The translations under genes and the position numbers were made by a program. Positions 8,333-17,793 of a stretch of 64,000 bases of DNA are shown piece after piece. How positions within the stretch are numbered: position 1 is the stretch's first letter; each line of letters starts with the position of its first letter. The notes under the pieces were generated by a model. The model was not told where the DNA came from, did no database searches, and saw nothing but the letters and a program-made list of their open reading frames with translations. Source of the DNA: CAVTOA01 sp963736285 (GTDB lineage: Bacteria; Actinomycetota; Actinomycetes; Mycobacteriales; QHCE01). The stretch covers positions 992,001 to 1,056,000 of the forward strand of contig CAVTOA010000003.1 of the NCBI GenBank assembly GCA_963736285.1, given 5' to 3'.

Positions 8333-8695
8333 ATGTCCCTTACCCAGTACTTGCCGATCGTGTTGCTTTTCTTGCTAGCTGGAGGTTTCTCGCTTTTTTC
8401 GGTAACCATCGCCCCGTTCCTTGGTCCGCGTAAATACAACAAGGCCAAATTGGACGCTTACGAGTGCGGCATTGAGACCGCGCCGCAGCCGGCGGGTGGA
8501 AATCGCTTTCCGATCAAGTACTTCCTGACCGCGATGTTGTTCATCTTGTTCGACATAGAGATAGTTTTTTTGTATCCGTGGGCAGTTGCTAACCGTGCGC
8601 TGGGGGTCTTTGGACTGGTAGAGATGGTCCTGTTCATTGTCACGGTATTCGTCGCATACGCATATGTGTGGCGGCGCGGCGGGTTGGACTGGTAA
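8333..8695 (+). CDS. nuoA: NADH-quinone oxidoreductase subunit A
   Basis: A 120-residue membrane subunit of complex I with three helices. The conserved loop YECGIETAPQPAGGNRFPIKYFL and FDIEIVFLYPW are the NuoA/ND3 signatures; the loop Cys and acidic residues sit near the quinone cavity. The ATG at 8333 follows GGGGAAAGGAG by about 9 bases, so the longer frame from 8282 is rejected. It is the first gene of the nuo operon; the operon promoter should lie in 8150-8310. Confidence 0.97.
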   Translation: MSLTQYLPIVLLFLLAGGFSLFSVTIAPFLGPRKYNKAKLDAYECGIETAPQPAGGNRFPIKYFLTAMLFILFDIEIVFLYPWAVANRALGVFGLVEMVLFIVTVFVAYAYVWRRGGLDW

Positions 8696-8722
8696 GAGCA
8701 GCACACGAGCGGGCGGGCAGCT

Positions 8723-9418
8723 ATGGGTCTAGAAGAAAAGGTCCCGACAGGGATTTTATTAAGCACGGTCGAGAAAGTCGCCAACTGGGCTCACAAGTCG
8801 TCGCTGTGGCCAGCGACGTTCGGGTTGGCCTGCTGCGCCATCGAGATGATGACGACGGGTGCCGCCCGCTACGACCTTGGACGTTTCGGCATGGAGGTCT
8901 TCCGTGCCAGCCCGAGGCAAGCAGATCTCATGATCGTTGCCGGGCGGGTAAGCCAGAAAATGGCGCCGGTGCTGCGGCAAATCTACGACCAGATGCCCGA
9001 CCCGAAGTGGGTGCTGTCGATGGGGGTCTGCGCCAGTTCGGGCGGCATGTTCAACAACTACGCGATCGTGCAAGGTGTCGACCATATTGTTCCAGTCGAC
9101 ATGTACCTGCCAGGCTGCCCGCCCCGTCCAGAAATGCTTATTGACTCCATTCTTCGGTTGCACGACAAGATCATGCACGAGCCGTTAGGAGCGAAGCGCG
9201 TCAAGCAACTCGAGGCCAAGCACGCCGAGCATCCGCCGGTCATCGAACCGGGGCAGATGCCAGCCACATTCCAGTACAACAAACAGAAACGCCGACAGTG
9301 GGAACTCGCCGCGCAGGAAGGCAACACCGAGCAGTTGCGGGTCCTTGGCTCGATCGAGAAACGGTTGGCCGGAGACCCTACGGGCAGAGAGGAGCGTCGT
9401 GACGACCCCGCCCTCTGA
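8723..9418 (+). CDS. nuoB: NADH-quinone oxidoreductase subunit B (cluster N2)
   Basis: A 231-residue peripheral-arm subunit that carries the last iron-sulfur cluster, N2, which passes electrons to menaquinone. Ligand cysteines are visible in FGLACCAIEM (a Cys pair), in MGVCASSGGMF and in YLPGCPPRPE. The C-terminal 60 residues after the core are charged and Gln-rich, an extension common in actinobacteria. Its end overlaps the start of nuoC by 20 bases. Confidence 0.97.
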   Translation: MGLEEKVPTGILLSTVEKVANWAHKSSLWPATFGLACCAIEMMTTGAARYDLGRFGMEVFRASPRQADLMIVAGRVSQKMAPVLRQIYDQMPDPKWVLSMGVCASSGGMFNNYAIVQGVDHIVPVDMYLPGCPPRPEMLIDSILRLHDKIMHEPLGAKRVKQLEAKHAEHPPVIEPGQMPATFQYNKQKRRQWELAAQEGNTEQLRVLGSIEKRLAGDPTGREERRDDPAL

Positions 9419-10121
9419 CGCATCACTACCGATCCAGCATTCAGAACAGTCCACGGTTCCTGGCTCCCCACAAAAAGGCATGTTCGGTGTCACCGGCACC
9501 GGCGACACGTCCGGGTTCGGCGGCCTGGTGCGCGGACAGCCAGTCATCCCCGAGACCTCGCGTCCCTATGGCGGCTACTTCGACGAGGTAGCCGATGCGC
9601 TCGAGGCCGGGCTGCGCGAGATAGGTGTCCAATGTGGAGACGCGGTTTACCGGGTGGTGGTGGACCGTGGAGAGATCACCTTTTATGTGCATCGAGACCA
9701 CATCGCCACGGTGTGCCAGGTCTCGCGCGACGATCCCGCACTGCGTTTCGAGACATGTTCATCTCTGTCCGGAACCGACTATCTCCATGCGAATCCCCAG
9801 GACCCGGACCGACTCCACGTCAGCTATCACCTGCTGTCGATGACCTACCGCCGCCGGATCCGGCTCGAGGTGGCCGTCACCACAGAAGACCCGCATGTGC
9901 CCTCGGTCACGCAGATCTACCCGACCGTCGACTGGCATGAGCGCGAAACCTACGACATGTTCGGCATCATATTTGTGGGGCATCCGGCGCTTACCCGGAT
10001 CCTCATGCCAGACGACTGGGACGGATTTCCGCAGCGCAAGGACTATCCGTTGGGCGGGGTGCCGGTGGAATACAAAGGCGCCGACATCCCGCCGCCGGAC
10101 GAGCGGAGGGCATACAAATGA
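9399..10121 (+). CDS. nuoC: NADH-quinone oxidoreductase subunit C
   Basis: A 240-residue 30-kDa subunit of the complex I connecting module. The family signature is seen as YPTVDWHERETYDMFGIIF (about residues 173-191), followed by RILMPDDWDGFPQRKDYPLGG. The first 60 residues are a Pro/Ser/Gly-rich actinobacterial extension. GTG at 9399 is preceded by GAGAGGAG; the longer frame from 9345 would overlap nuoB more and lacks a ribosome site. The stop overlaps the nuoD start (ATGA). Confidence 0.96.
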   Translation: MTTPPSDASLPIQHSEQSTVPGSPQKGMFGVTGTGDTSGFGGLVRGQPVIPETSRPYGGYFDEVADALEAGLREIGVQCGDAVYRVVVDRGEITFYVHRDHIATVCQVSRDDPALRFETCSSLSGTDYLHANPQDPDRLHVSYHLLSMTYRRRIRLEVAVTTEDPHVPSVTQIYPTVDWHERETYDMFGIIFVGHPALTRILMPDDWDGFPQRKDYPLGGVPVEYKGADIPPPDERRAYK

Positions 10122-11446
10122 GCCAGCCTCACCAAGACCCCTACGCCAGCGAGCGCGAAACCACCGAAGGCAAGGTCTACACCGTCACCGGCGGCGACTG
10201 GGATAGCGTGCTGTCCGATGTGGACCCCATGACCGAAGAACGCCTCGTGGTCAACATGGGTCCACAGCACCCATCTACCCACGGGGTTCTGCGGTTGGTG
10301 CTGGAACTAGAGGGCGAAACAGTCACTGAGGCTCGTTCTGTAGTGGGTTATCTGCACACCGGGATCGAAAAAAACACCGAATACCGCACCTGGACCCAAG
10401 GCACCACCTTTGTTACCCGTGCCGACTACCTCATGCCCATCTTCAACGAAACCGGCTACTGCCTCGCCGTAGAGAAACTGCTGGGTATCGAGCCACCGGA
10501 GCGGGCAACCGTCATCCGAGTATTCATGATGGAACTCAACCGCATCGCCTCGCACCTGGTGTGGTTCGCCACCGCCGGTATGGAACTCGGCGCGCTATCG
10601 ATGATGATCTACGGATTTCGCGAACGCGAAATGATCCTCGACATCTTCGAAATGTGCTCCGGCCTACGCATGAACATGGCCTACATTCGGCCCGGCGGCG
10701 TCGCACAAGATATTCCACCTGAGGCAGTACCCAAGATCCGCGAATTCCTCAAAATCATGCCCAAGCGCCTCAAGCAATACGAGAAACTGCTGTCCGGCAA
10801 CACCATTTGGCGCGCTCGAACCCAAGGCGTCGGATTCCTCGACGTGACCGGCTGTGTCTCATTAGGAATCACCGGCCCCATGCTGCGCTCCGCTGGACTC
10901 GCATGGGACCTGCGCAAAACAGAACCCTACTGCGGCTACGAGACCTACGAATTCGACGTTCCCACCGACACCACCGGCGACGTCTGGGCCAGATACTTGT
11001 TGCGCGTCGCCGAAATACGCGAATCGCTGAAAATCATCGAACAAGCACTCGACCGGCTAACCCCCGGCCCCGTCATGGTCGCCGACAAAAAAATCGCCTG
11101 GCCAGCCCAGCTCGCAGTAGGAGCCGACGGAATCGGCAACTCCCTTGACCACATTCGCAAAATAATGGGCCAATCCATGGAAGCCCTCATCCACCACTTC
11201 AAACTCGTCACCGAAGGATTCCGCGTACCAGCCGGGCAAGTCTACGTACCCGTCGAATCAGCCAAAGGCGAACTCGGATTCCACGTCGTCTCCGACGGAG
11301 GCACCCGCCCCTGCCGAGTTCACATGCGCGACCCCTCCTTCGTCAACCTCCAAGCCTTCCCAGCCATGGTCGAAGGCGGACCCATCGCCGACGTGATAGC
11401 GGCGGCAGGGTCCATCGACCCCGTCATGGGAGGAGTCGACCGATGA
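10118..11446 (+). CDS. nuoD: NADH-quinone oxidoreductase subunit D
   Basis: A 442-residue 49-kDa subunit that forms the quinone pocket with NuoB. The conserved NMGPQHPSTHGVLRL (about residues 47-61) contains the His that contacts the quinone head; HTGIEKNTEYRTW and the C-terminal FHVVSDGG and RDPSFVNLQ are also typical. Normal length. From about 10600 onward the codon choice shifts visibly toward C-ending codons compared with nuoE onward. A 409-base gap follows before nuoE. Confidence 0.97.
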   Translation: MSQPHQDPYASERETTEGKVYTVTGGDWDSVLSDVDPMTEERLVVNMGPQHPSTHGVLRLVLELEGETVTEARSVVGYLHTGIEKNTEYRTWTQGTTFVTRADYLMPIFNETGYCLAVEKLLGIEPPERATVIRVFMMELNRIASHLVWFATAGMELGALSMMIYGFREREMILDIFEMCSGLRMNMAYIRPGGVAQDIPPEAVPKIREFLKIMPKRLKQYEKLLSGNTIWRARTQGVGFLDVTGCVSLGITGPMLRSAGLAWDLRKTEPYCGYETYEFDVPTDTTGDVWARYLLRVAEIRESLKIIEQALDRLTPGPVMVADKKIAWPAQLAVGADGIGNSLDHIRKIMGQSMEALIHHFKLVTEGFRVPAGQVYVPVESAKGELGFHVVSDGGTRPCRVHMRDPSFVNLQAFPAMVEGGPIADVIAAAGSIDPVMGGVDR

Positions 11447-11855
11447 ATCCTATGTTCCTCCCGGTTGCCGGGCTGAAGTCTGCGAGAGCGACGTTGGCTT
11501 TCGTCTCCGCGCCTTGCGTACTTAGTACGCGGCGGCTTGTTCTACAAAACCCAACCCCACTCTCGCATTCAGTACGGAGAGGCACTTCCGTAGGCGGCGA
11601 CTTTCAAGTTTCATCGAGGTTTTTCGATGGTGGTGGGGCGCTGACCCTCACCTTCGAATCTGTCGAGGATGCAGGTCGTTGGCGGGGCGATGATTTCGTG
11701 GCGGTCCAGCCTCGTCCTCACATTCGTTGGTTGTGGGACAGCGGAACACCGCAGAGAACCCAGGCTTGCTCTCAGGTCCGATGTCGGTCGAGGTTCCCTG
11801 ACACTGAGCCCCCCGTGTTGCCTTTGCGCGGACTGTCCGAAATGGAGTGGTGCCG
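11447..11855. other. Long nuoD-nuoE gap with structured element
   Basis: About 409 bases between two genes that usually abut. The first part (11473-11582) is a large hairpin described separately. A second small hairpin, CATCGA/TCGATG, lies near 11613-11630. An open frame of 138 codons spans the gap but overlaps the palindrome, has no recognisable motif and is probably not coding. Confidence 0.6.
11473..11582. repeat. Hairpin element with conserved core, copy A
   Basis: Outer arms CTGAA and TGCGAGAG (11473-11488) pair with CTCTCGCA and TTCAG (11570-11582); TTGG pairs with CCAA inside; the centre is GCGTAC-TTA-GTACGC (11516-11530). Read on the minus strand the core is ACAAGCCGCCGCGTAC, then GTACGCAAGGCGCGGAGAC. 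Two further copies share this core at 19785-19854 and 62197-62277. Confidence 0.8.
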
Positions 11856-12569
11856 GTGACCACCGAGAACGAGTCGATCAACTGGGATGCGCCTGGGTTT
11901 CGGGCGGGGCTGCTGGCGAAAGCAAGGCAGATCATCGCCCGCTACCCCGAAGGGCGATCTCGCTCAGCGTTGGTGCCATTGCTGCACTTGGTGCAATCCG
12001 CGGAGGGCTATGTCAGTCCGCGCGGTGTGGGCTTCTGCGCCGACGTACTCGGTCTGACCAAAGCCGAGGTGGCGGGTGTCGTCACTTTTTACACCATGTT
12101 CAAACGGCGACCGACCGGGGATTTCCTGGTCAGTGTGTGCACCAACACCATGTGCGGCGTGCTCGGAGGTCAGCAGGCCTACGAGGCACTGAGTGAGCAT
12201 CTGGGTGTGGGCCACAACGAGACCGCTTCACCAACGAGTAAAGGCGGGCCGGCGATCACCCTGGAGCATGCCGAGTGTTTGGCCGCTTGCGACTACGCCC
12301 CAGTCCTGACAGTCAACTACGAGTTTTTCGACCAAGTCGACGCGGAGTCCGCGGTAGAGATAGTGCGGCGTTTGCGGGCGGGTGAACGTCCACAGCCGAA
12401 TCGCGGCGCTCGGTTGTGCACCTTCAAAGAAATCTCGATGCAGCTGGCTGGATATGCGGACGACCGCATCGGCGCGGTCGCCGATGGACCGGCAGGCGAG
12501 CCCACCACGGTGGGTTTGCGGGAGGCGAAACGTCGCTCCGTCGGGACGCTCATCCTCAGTTGTCAATGA
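11856..12569 (+). CDS. nuoE: NADH-quinone oxidoreductase subunit E
   Basis: A 237-residue 24-kDa subunit holding the N1a [2Fe-2S] cluster of the NADH-dehydrogenase module. The four ligand cysteines are in VCTNTMC and in AECLAACD. GTG at 11856 is chosen since GGAG at 11844-11847 is 8 bases upstream; GTG at 11847 overlaps that site. A C-terminal extension of about 55 residues follows the thioredoxin-like domain. Twelve bases separate it from nuoF. Confidence 0.96.
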   Translation: MTTENESINWDAPGFRAGLLAKARQIIARYPEGRSRSALVPLLHLVQSAEGYVSPRGVGFCADVLGLTKAEVAGVVTFYTMFKRRPTGDFLVSVCTNTMCGVLGGQQAYEALSEHLGVGHNETASPTSKGGPAITLEHAECLAACDYAPVLTVNYEFFDQVDAESAVEIVRRLRAGERPQPNRGARLCTFKEISMQLAGYADDRIGAVADGPAGEPTTVGLREAKRRSVGTLILSCQ

Positions 12570-12581
12570 TGGAGGTGCCGA

Positions 12582-13940
12582 GTGACATTGACACCGGTGG
12601 TGACCAAGCGCTGGGGCAACCCAGATGCCTGGCGCATCGACACCTACGAAAAGCTCGACGGCTACACCGCACTGCGTCAGGCATTGAAGACCGACCCTGA
12701 CGAACTGATTACCGTGGTTAAAGAATCTGGCCTGCGTGGCCGGGGTGGAGCTGGTTTTCCTACCGGCATGAAGTGGGGATTCATCCCGCAAGACGGCAAG
12801 CCGCATTACCTGGTGGTGAACGCGGACGAAGGCGAGCCAGGCACCTGCAAAGATCTGCCGCTGATGATGGCCGATCCTCATTCGCTACTAGAAGGCGCGA
12901 TCATCGCCTGCTATGCGATCCGCTGCAACCAGGCCTACATATATGTGCGCGGTGAGGCGGTGCATGCGGCCCGTCGGCTTCGTCAAGCGGCGAAAGACGC
13001 CTATGCGCGCGGGTTTTTAGGGCGCAACATCCTCGGATCGGGCTTCAATCTTGAGCTTGTTGTCCATAGTGGAGCGGGCGCCTATATCTGCGGCGAAGAA
13101 ACCGCGCTGTTGGACTCGTTGGAGGGCTACCGGGGACAGCCACGGCTCAAGCCGCCTTTTCCGGCCACCAGCGGACTCTACGAATCGCCTACGGTCATTA
13201 ACAACGTCGAAACCATCGCCAGCGTGCCATTCATCGTGTTGAACGGAGTGGACTGGTGGCGGTCTATGGGCACGGAAAAGTCGCCGGGGCCCAAGATTTA
13301 TTCCGTCACCGGTCATGTGGAAAGGCCCGGGCAATATGAGTGTCCACTGGGGACAACGTTGCGTGAGCTGCTCGATCATGCCGGAGGGGTCCGAGCTGGA
13401 CACCAGCTTAAGTTCTGGACCCCTGGCGGATCCTCCACTCCATATCTCACTGCCGAGCATATGGATGTGCCGTTGGACTTTGAGGGTGCTGCCGGTGCCG
13501 GTTCCATGTTGGGCACCACGGCGGTCATGGTCTTCGACGAGACGACGTGCATCGTCGGTGCGACCCTGCGTTTCATCGAGTTTTACGCCCACGAATCCTG
13601 TGGTAAGTGCACTCCGTGCCGCGAAGGCAACTATTGGATGTCGCAAGTGCTGCGACGGTTGGAATATGGCGAAGGTACGGAAGAAGATCTGTCCACATTG
13701 CTCGACACGTGCGACAACATCTTCGGCCGCTCGTTTTGTGCCTTCGGCGACGGCGCTACCAGCTGCGTGACCAGCTCTATTAAATACTTCCGCGACGAAT
13801 ACATCGCGCATGTGCGTGAGGCTCGTTGCCCGCTTGGAAATATGCGACCACCAGACATTCACCTCACGGGGGCGACGCCGATGGGAGCTGGGGTAGGGAC
13901 GTCAACGTCGTACGGCAGTGGCGCGGGGGTGCGGTCATGA
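12582..13940 (+). CDS. nuoF: NADH-quinone oxidoreductase subunit F (NADH/FMN binding)
   Basis: A 452-residue 51-kDa subunit that binds NADH, FMN and the N3 [4Fe-4S] cluster and starts electron flow. The glycine-rich NADH loop is GLRGRGGAGFPTGMKW (about residues 49-64), the FMN site VNADEGEPGTCKD, and the cluster motif ESCGKCTPCREG plus a distant Cys in FGRSFCAFGDG. GTG is preceded by GGAGG at 6 bases. Its stop overlaps the nuoG start (ATGA). Confidence 0.97.
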   Translation: MTLTPVVTKRWGNPDAWRIDTYEKLDGYTALRQALKTDPDELITVVKESGLRGRGGAGFPTGMKWGFIPQDGKPHYLVVNADEGEPGTCKDLPLMMADPHSLLEGAIIACYAIRCNQAYIYVRGEAVHAARRLRQAAKDAYARGFLGRNILGSGFNLELVVHSGAGAYICGEETALLDSLEGYRGQPRLKPPFPATSGLYESPTVINNVETIASVPFIVLNGVDWWRSMGTEKSPGPKIYSVTGHVERPGQYECPLGTTLRELLDHAGGVRAGHQLKFWTPGGSSTPYLTAEHMDVPLDFEGAAGAGSMLGTTAVMVFDETTCIVGATLRFIEFYAHESCGKCTPCREGNYWMSQVLRRLEYGEGTEEDLSTLLDTCDNIFGRSFCAFGDGATSCVTSSIKYFRDEYIAHVREARCPLGNMRPPDIHLTGATPMGAGVGTSTSYGSGAGVRS

Positions 13941-16471
13941 CCACCACCTCAGAACCAGCGAAGACGGTCGAGACTGTGAGCGCCACTATCGATGGCGTAC
14001 AAGTAGTGGTGCCTAAGGACACGCTCATCATCCGGGCGGCCGAGGACATCGGGGTACAGGTGCCACGGTTCTGCGACCACCCCTTGCTCGACCCGATCGG
14101 GGCATGTCGTCAGTGCATTGTGGAGGTGGAAGGTCAACGCAAACCCATGACTGCGTGCACCACGATGGTGACCGACGGCATGGTCGTCAAGACTCAGCTG
14201 ACGAGCGAGATGGCCGCTAAGGCGCAATCGGGCACCATGGAGATGCTGCTTATCAACCACCCACTCGACTGCCCGGTGTGCGACAAGGGCGGGGAGTGTC
14301 CACTTCAGAACCAGGCTATGAGCAACGGTCGTGCGGAGTCGCGATTCCGAGACGAGAAGCGTGTTTATCCCAAACCGCTGGCTATCTCGGCCGAGATTTT
14401 GTTGGACCGGGAACGCTGCGTGCTGTGTGCTCGCTGCACCCGGTTTTCCGATCAGATAGCCGGCGATCCTTTTATCGACTTGTTTGAGCGCGGTGCGCTG
14501 GAACAAGTAGCCGTGTATCGCGATGAGGAAGACGGCGAACTAGACCAGCCATTCCACTCGTATTTCTCGGGAAACACGATCCAGATCTGCCCGGTGGGCG
14601 CGCTTACGAGCGCCACCTACCGGTTCCGGGCACGTCCGTTCGACCTGGTTTCTACACCCAGTGTGTGCGAACACTGCGCCTCTGGCTGCGCTCAGCGCAC
14701 CGACTGGCGGCGCAATACGGTGATGCGGCGGTTGGCCGGCGACGATCCAGACGTCAACGAGGAATGGAACTGCGACAAAGGCCGCTTCGCTTTCACCTAC
14801 GCCAATGCGCCGGGTCGACTGACCACACCGTTGGTGCGTGACAGCGAAACTGGCCAGCTGCAACCCGCCTCCTGGACGGAGGCATTGTCGGCAGCGGCCG
14901 AGGGCCTCGCACAGGCGCGCGAGTCCGGCGGGGTGGGTGTACTTGCTGGCGGACGGCTCACTATTGAGGACGCCTATGCCTATGCGAAGTTCACTCGGGT
15001 GGCGCTGGGCAGCAACGACATCGATTTCCGTGCCCGTCCGCATTCGGAAGAAGAAGCCGACTTCCTGGCAAGCAGGGTTGCCGGAGTCACACCGGCCACC
15101 GGTGGTGTGACTTATGGTGCCGTCGAAGACGCTCCGACGGTGTTGCTGGTGGGTTTCGAGCCGGAAGAAGAATCGCCGATTGTCTACGTGAGACTGCGCA
15201 AGGCGGTGCGCAAAAAAGGTCAGCGAGTGTTGTCGGTGGCACCGTGGGGTTCTCGCGGGCTAGACAAGCTGTCCGGCACGTTGATTCAGGCGGCGCCCGG
15301 AGCGGAACCCAAGGTTCTGGACGCGTTGGCGAAGGCCAGCGCCATTCATGGCAGCGACTTCGCCGAGTTGGCGGAAGAGCTGCGCAAGCCTGGCGCGGTC
15401 ATCATGGCGGGCGAGCGACTCGCGGCTATTCCGGGCGCTTTGTCGGCCGCGGCTCGGCTGGCCGACACCACCGGTGCCGCGTTGGCGTGGGTGCCGCGCC
15501 GGGCTGGCGAGCGTGGCGCCATCGCCGCCGGAGCCTTGCCGAACATGCTGGTGGGAGCACGGTCGATCTTTGACCCCGCGGCCCGTGCTGAGCTGGCCCA
15601 AGCGTGGGGCGTCCCCGGAGGACACCTTCCCAGTCGCCCAGGGCGCGATACCGCTGGGATCATCGCCGCCGCCGAGACAGGAGAACTGGCGGGCCTGGTC
15701 GTTGCTGGAATCGACCCGGAGGATCTACCCGCGCCTCTCCAGGCAGAACGGGCCCTGGACTCCACCCGATTTTTGGTCAGCCTGGAATTGCGAGAAAGTG
15801 CCGTGACACGGCGAGCCGATGTGGTGTTTCCCGTGGCTCCGGCACCAGAAAAAGCTGGCTCCTACCTTTCGTGGGAGGGGCGGGAACGCCCGTTCGAGCA
15901 GACGTTGCCCGGTGTCGGTGCGCTCTCCGACGCCAAGGTGCTCGACGCGCTCGCCACCGAATGGGGGCTCGCCTTGCGCTGCTCCGCTGTGGAGGATATC
16001 CGTGCGGAGCTACGGCGGCTTGGCGCGGTGAGCAGGGGGTTTGTCGGTCGCGCGGTCGCGAACGCGTCTGTATCGGAAAGACCCCAGCCGCGTCAGGGGC
16101 AAGCGTTGTTGTCCACGTGGCATCACTTGCTAGATCGAGGTCGGTTGCAAGCTGACGAAGAAAACTTGGCGGCGACCGCTCCCCGAGCCGTTGCCCGACT
16201 CTCAGCGGCCACCGCATTCGAAATCGGGCTGGCGGAGGGCGAGCTGTTGCGTGTCAGCACCAACGTCGGGGCGCTGACGTTGCCGCTTGCGGTCACTGTG
16301 ATGCCAGATCGAGTGGTGTGGGTGCCCACGAACTCCGACTTGTCTACCGTGCACCGCGCACTGGGTGTCGATGCCGGACAGATCGTCGACATTGGACCTC
16401 CAGCGGCGATGCTGCCGGCTCCAGCTCGTTCGAAGAGCTCGTCCCACCGTGGCGAAGTGGAGGCAGAATGA
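13937..16471 (+). CDS. nuoG: NADH-quinone oxidoreductase subunit G
   Basis: An 844-residue 75-kDa subunit. The N-terminal ferredoxin domain carries a [2Fe-2S] cluster (PRFCDHPLLDPIGACRQC), then His-Cys ligands in HPLDCPVCDKGGECPLQ, then RCVLCARC with ICPVGA. The extra N7 cluster motif found only in some bacteria is present: CEHCASGC and a fourth Cys in EEWNCDKGRF. The rest is a molybdopterin-oxidoreductase-like domain without active site. The start ATG overlaps nuoF, the stop overlaps nuoH. Confidence 0.96.
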   Translation: MTTTSEPAKTVETVSATIDGVQVVVPKDTLIIRAAEDIGVQVPRFCDHPLLDPIGACRQCIVEVEGQRKPMTACTTMVTDGMVVKTQLTSEMAAKAQSGTMEMLLINHPLDCPVCDKGGECPLQNQAMSNGRAESRFRDEKRVYPKPLAISAEILLDRERCVLCARCTRFSDQIAGDPFIDLFERGALEQVAVYRDEEDGELDQPFHSYFSGNTIQICPVGALTSATYRFRARPFDLVSTPSVCEHCASGCAQRTDWRRNTVMRRLAGDDPDVNEEWNCDKGRFAFTYANAPGRLTTPLVRDSETGQLQPASWTEALSAAAEGLAQARESGGVGVLAGGRLTIEDAYAYAKFTRVALGSNDIDFRARPHSEEEADFLASRVAGVTPATGGVTYGAVEDAPTVLLVGFEPEEESPIVYVRLRKAVRKKGQRVLSVAPWGSRGLDKLSGTLIQAAPGAEPKVLDALAKASAIHGSDFAELAEELRKPGAVIMAGERLAAIPGALSAAARLADTTGAALAWVPRRAGERGAIAAGALPNMLVGARSIFDPAARAELAQAWGVPGGHLPSRPGRDTAGIIAAAETGELAGLVVAGIDPEDLPAPLQAERALDSTRFLVSLELRESAVTRRADVVFPVAPAPEKAGSYLSWEGRERPFEQTLPGVGALSDAKVLDALATEWGLALRCSAVEDIRAELRRLGAVSRGFVGRAVANASVSERPQPRQGQALLSTWHHLLDRGRLQADEENLAATAPRAVARLSAATAFEIGLAEGELLRVSTNVGALTLPLAVTVMPDRVVWVPTNSDLSTVHRALGVDAGQIVDIGPPAAMLPAPARSKSSSHRGEVEAE

Positions 16472-17793
16472 GCGTGATTGTTTCCACGCTTGCGAGCCGT
16501 GCGGCTTCCAGCATGGAGCACCATCGCCTCGCGGCCGAGGTTCGCCCCGTCGCGGAGTTTGGGACCGAACCACTGTGGTTGGTGCTGGTGAAGACTGTTG
16601 CGGTCTTTGGCTTTCTGATGGTGATGGTGCTCTTTGCCATCGTCTATGAACGCAAAGTTGTCGCCTACATGCAGGTGCGGCCTGGCCCTAACAGGACTGG
16701 GCCGTGGGGCCTGCTCCAGAGCCTTGCCGATGCGCTCAAGCTTGCGCTCAAAGAAGACATCATGCCCACCAAGGCAGACAAAGTGGTGTTCTTCCTTGCT
16801 CCCGCGGTTGCCTGTGTTCCGGCGTTTATTGCCTTTGCGGTCATTCCGTTTGGCCCAGAGGTCAGCGTATTCGGACATTCGACCCCGCTGCAGCTCACCG
16901 ATACGCCGGTGGCTGTGCTTTATGCACTGGCCTGTTCTTCGCTCGGCGTCTACGGGATAGTGCTCGCCGGTTGGGCGTCTGGCTCGACGTATCCGCTGCT
17001 GGGCGGTCTGCGGTCTGCCGCGCAAATGGTCTCGTATGAGGTGGGCATGGGACTGGCGATCGTCACAGTGTTTGTGTTGTCGGGATCATTCTCCACCAGC
17101 CAGATCGTTGCCGCGCAGAGCCAGTGGTGGAACATCACTCTGCTGGCGCCGAGTTTTGTTGTGTACGCCTTGAGCGTGGTCGGGGAGACAAACCGTGCGC
17201 CGTTCGACCTGCCCGAGGCCGAGACCGAGCTCGTTGGTGGTTATCACACCGAGTACTCGTCGATAAAATTTGCGCTGTTCTTCTTGGCGGAATACGTCAA
17301 TATGGTCACCGCCTCAGCAATGGGCACCACGCTTTTCTTGGGCGGATGGCACGCGCCGTTTGGTGTTGAGCGGGTGTGGTCTGGTGCCAACTCGGGTTGG
17401 GTGCCGGTGTTGTGGTTTGTCGGCAAGATCTTGGTCTGTTTGTTCATTTTCATTTGGTTGCGCGGAACCTTGCCGCGTCTTCGATACGACCAATTCATGC
17501 GACTGGGCTGGAAAGTGCTGGTGCCGATCAGTCTGGTGTGGATATTGGCCGTCGCGGCTCTCAATGTTGCCCGCGATCGCAATGGCTGGTCCGAAGGGTG
17601 GACGTTCGGCATCGTCAGCTTGGTAGTTGCGCTTGTCATTGTTTTGTTCTTGTTCACGCCACGGCGCGTTCGGCCTCCCCGAGACGACCTTCCGGCGAGT
17701 AAGCCGGGGCCCCGCGCCTCGTATCCGTTACCGCCGCTCGATCTGAAAGTGCCGCACACCGCTCCAGAGCGGAAGAGGGTCGAACATGTTTGA
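16468..17793 (+). CDS. nuoH: NADH-quinone oxidoreductase subunit H
   Basis: A 441-residue membrane subunit that bridges the quinone site and the proton channels. Family signatures are ERKVVAYMQVRPGPNRTGPWG (about residues 55-75) and NRAPFDLPEAETELVGGYHTEYS, with the acidic cluster of the so-called E-channel. Eight or nine helices are seen. The C-terminus is Pro/Arg-rich and longer than in E. coli. ATG overlaps the nuoG stop; the end overlaps nuoI by 8 bases. Confidence 0.96.
   Translation: MSVIVSTLASRAASSMEHHRLAAEVRPVAEFGTEPLWLVLVKTVAVFGFLMVMVLFAIVYERKVVAYMQVRPGPNRTGPWGLLQSLADALKLALKEDIMPTKADKVVFFLAPAVACVPAFIAFAVIPFGPEVSVFGHSTPLQLTDTPVAVLYALACSSLGVYGIVLAGWASGSTYPLLGGLRSAAQMVSYEVGMGLAIVTVFVLSGSFSTSQIVAAQSQWWNITLLAPSFVVYALSVVGETNRAPFDLPEAETELVGGYHTEYSSIKFALFFLAEYVNMVTASAMGTTLFLGGWHAPFGVERVWSGANSGWVPVLWFVGKILVCLFIFIWLRGTLPRLRYDQFMRLGWKVLVPISLVWILAVAALNVARDRNGWSEGWTFGIVSLVVALVIVLFLFTPRRVRPPRDDLPASKPGPRASYPLPPLDLKVPHTAPERKRVEHV

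Noticed and set aside
11443..11859. 138-codon open frame in the nuoD-nuoE gap
   Set aside because: It runs through a large palindrome, has no motif and no ribosome site that fits; the gap is better read as a structured non-coding region.
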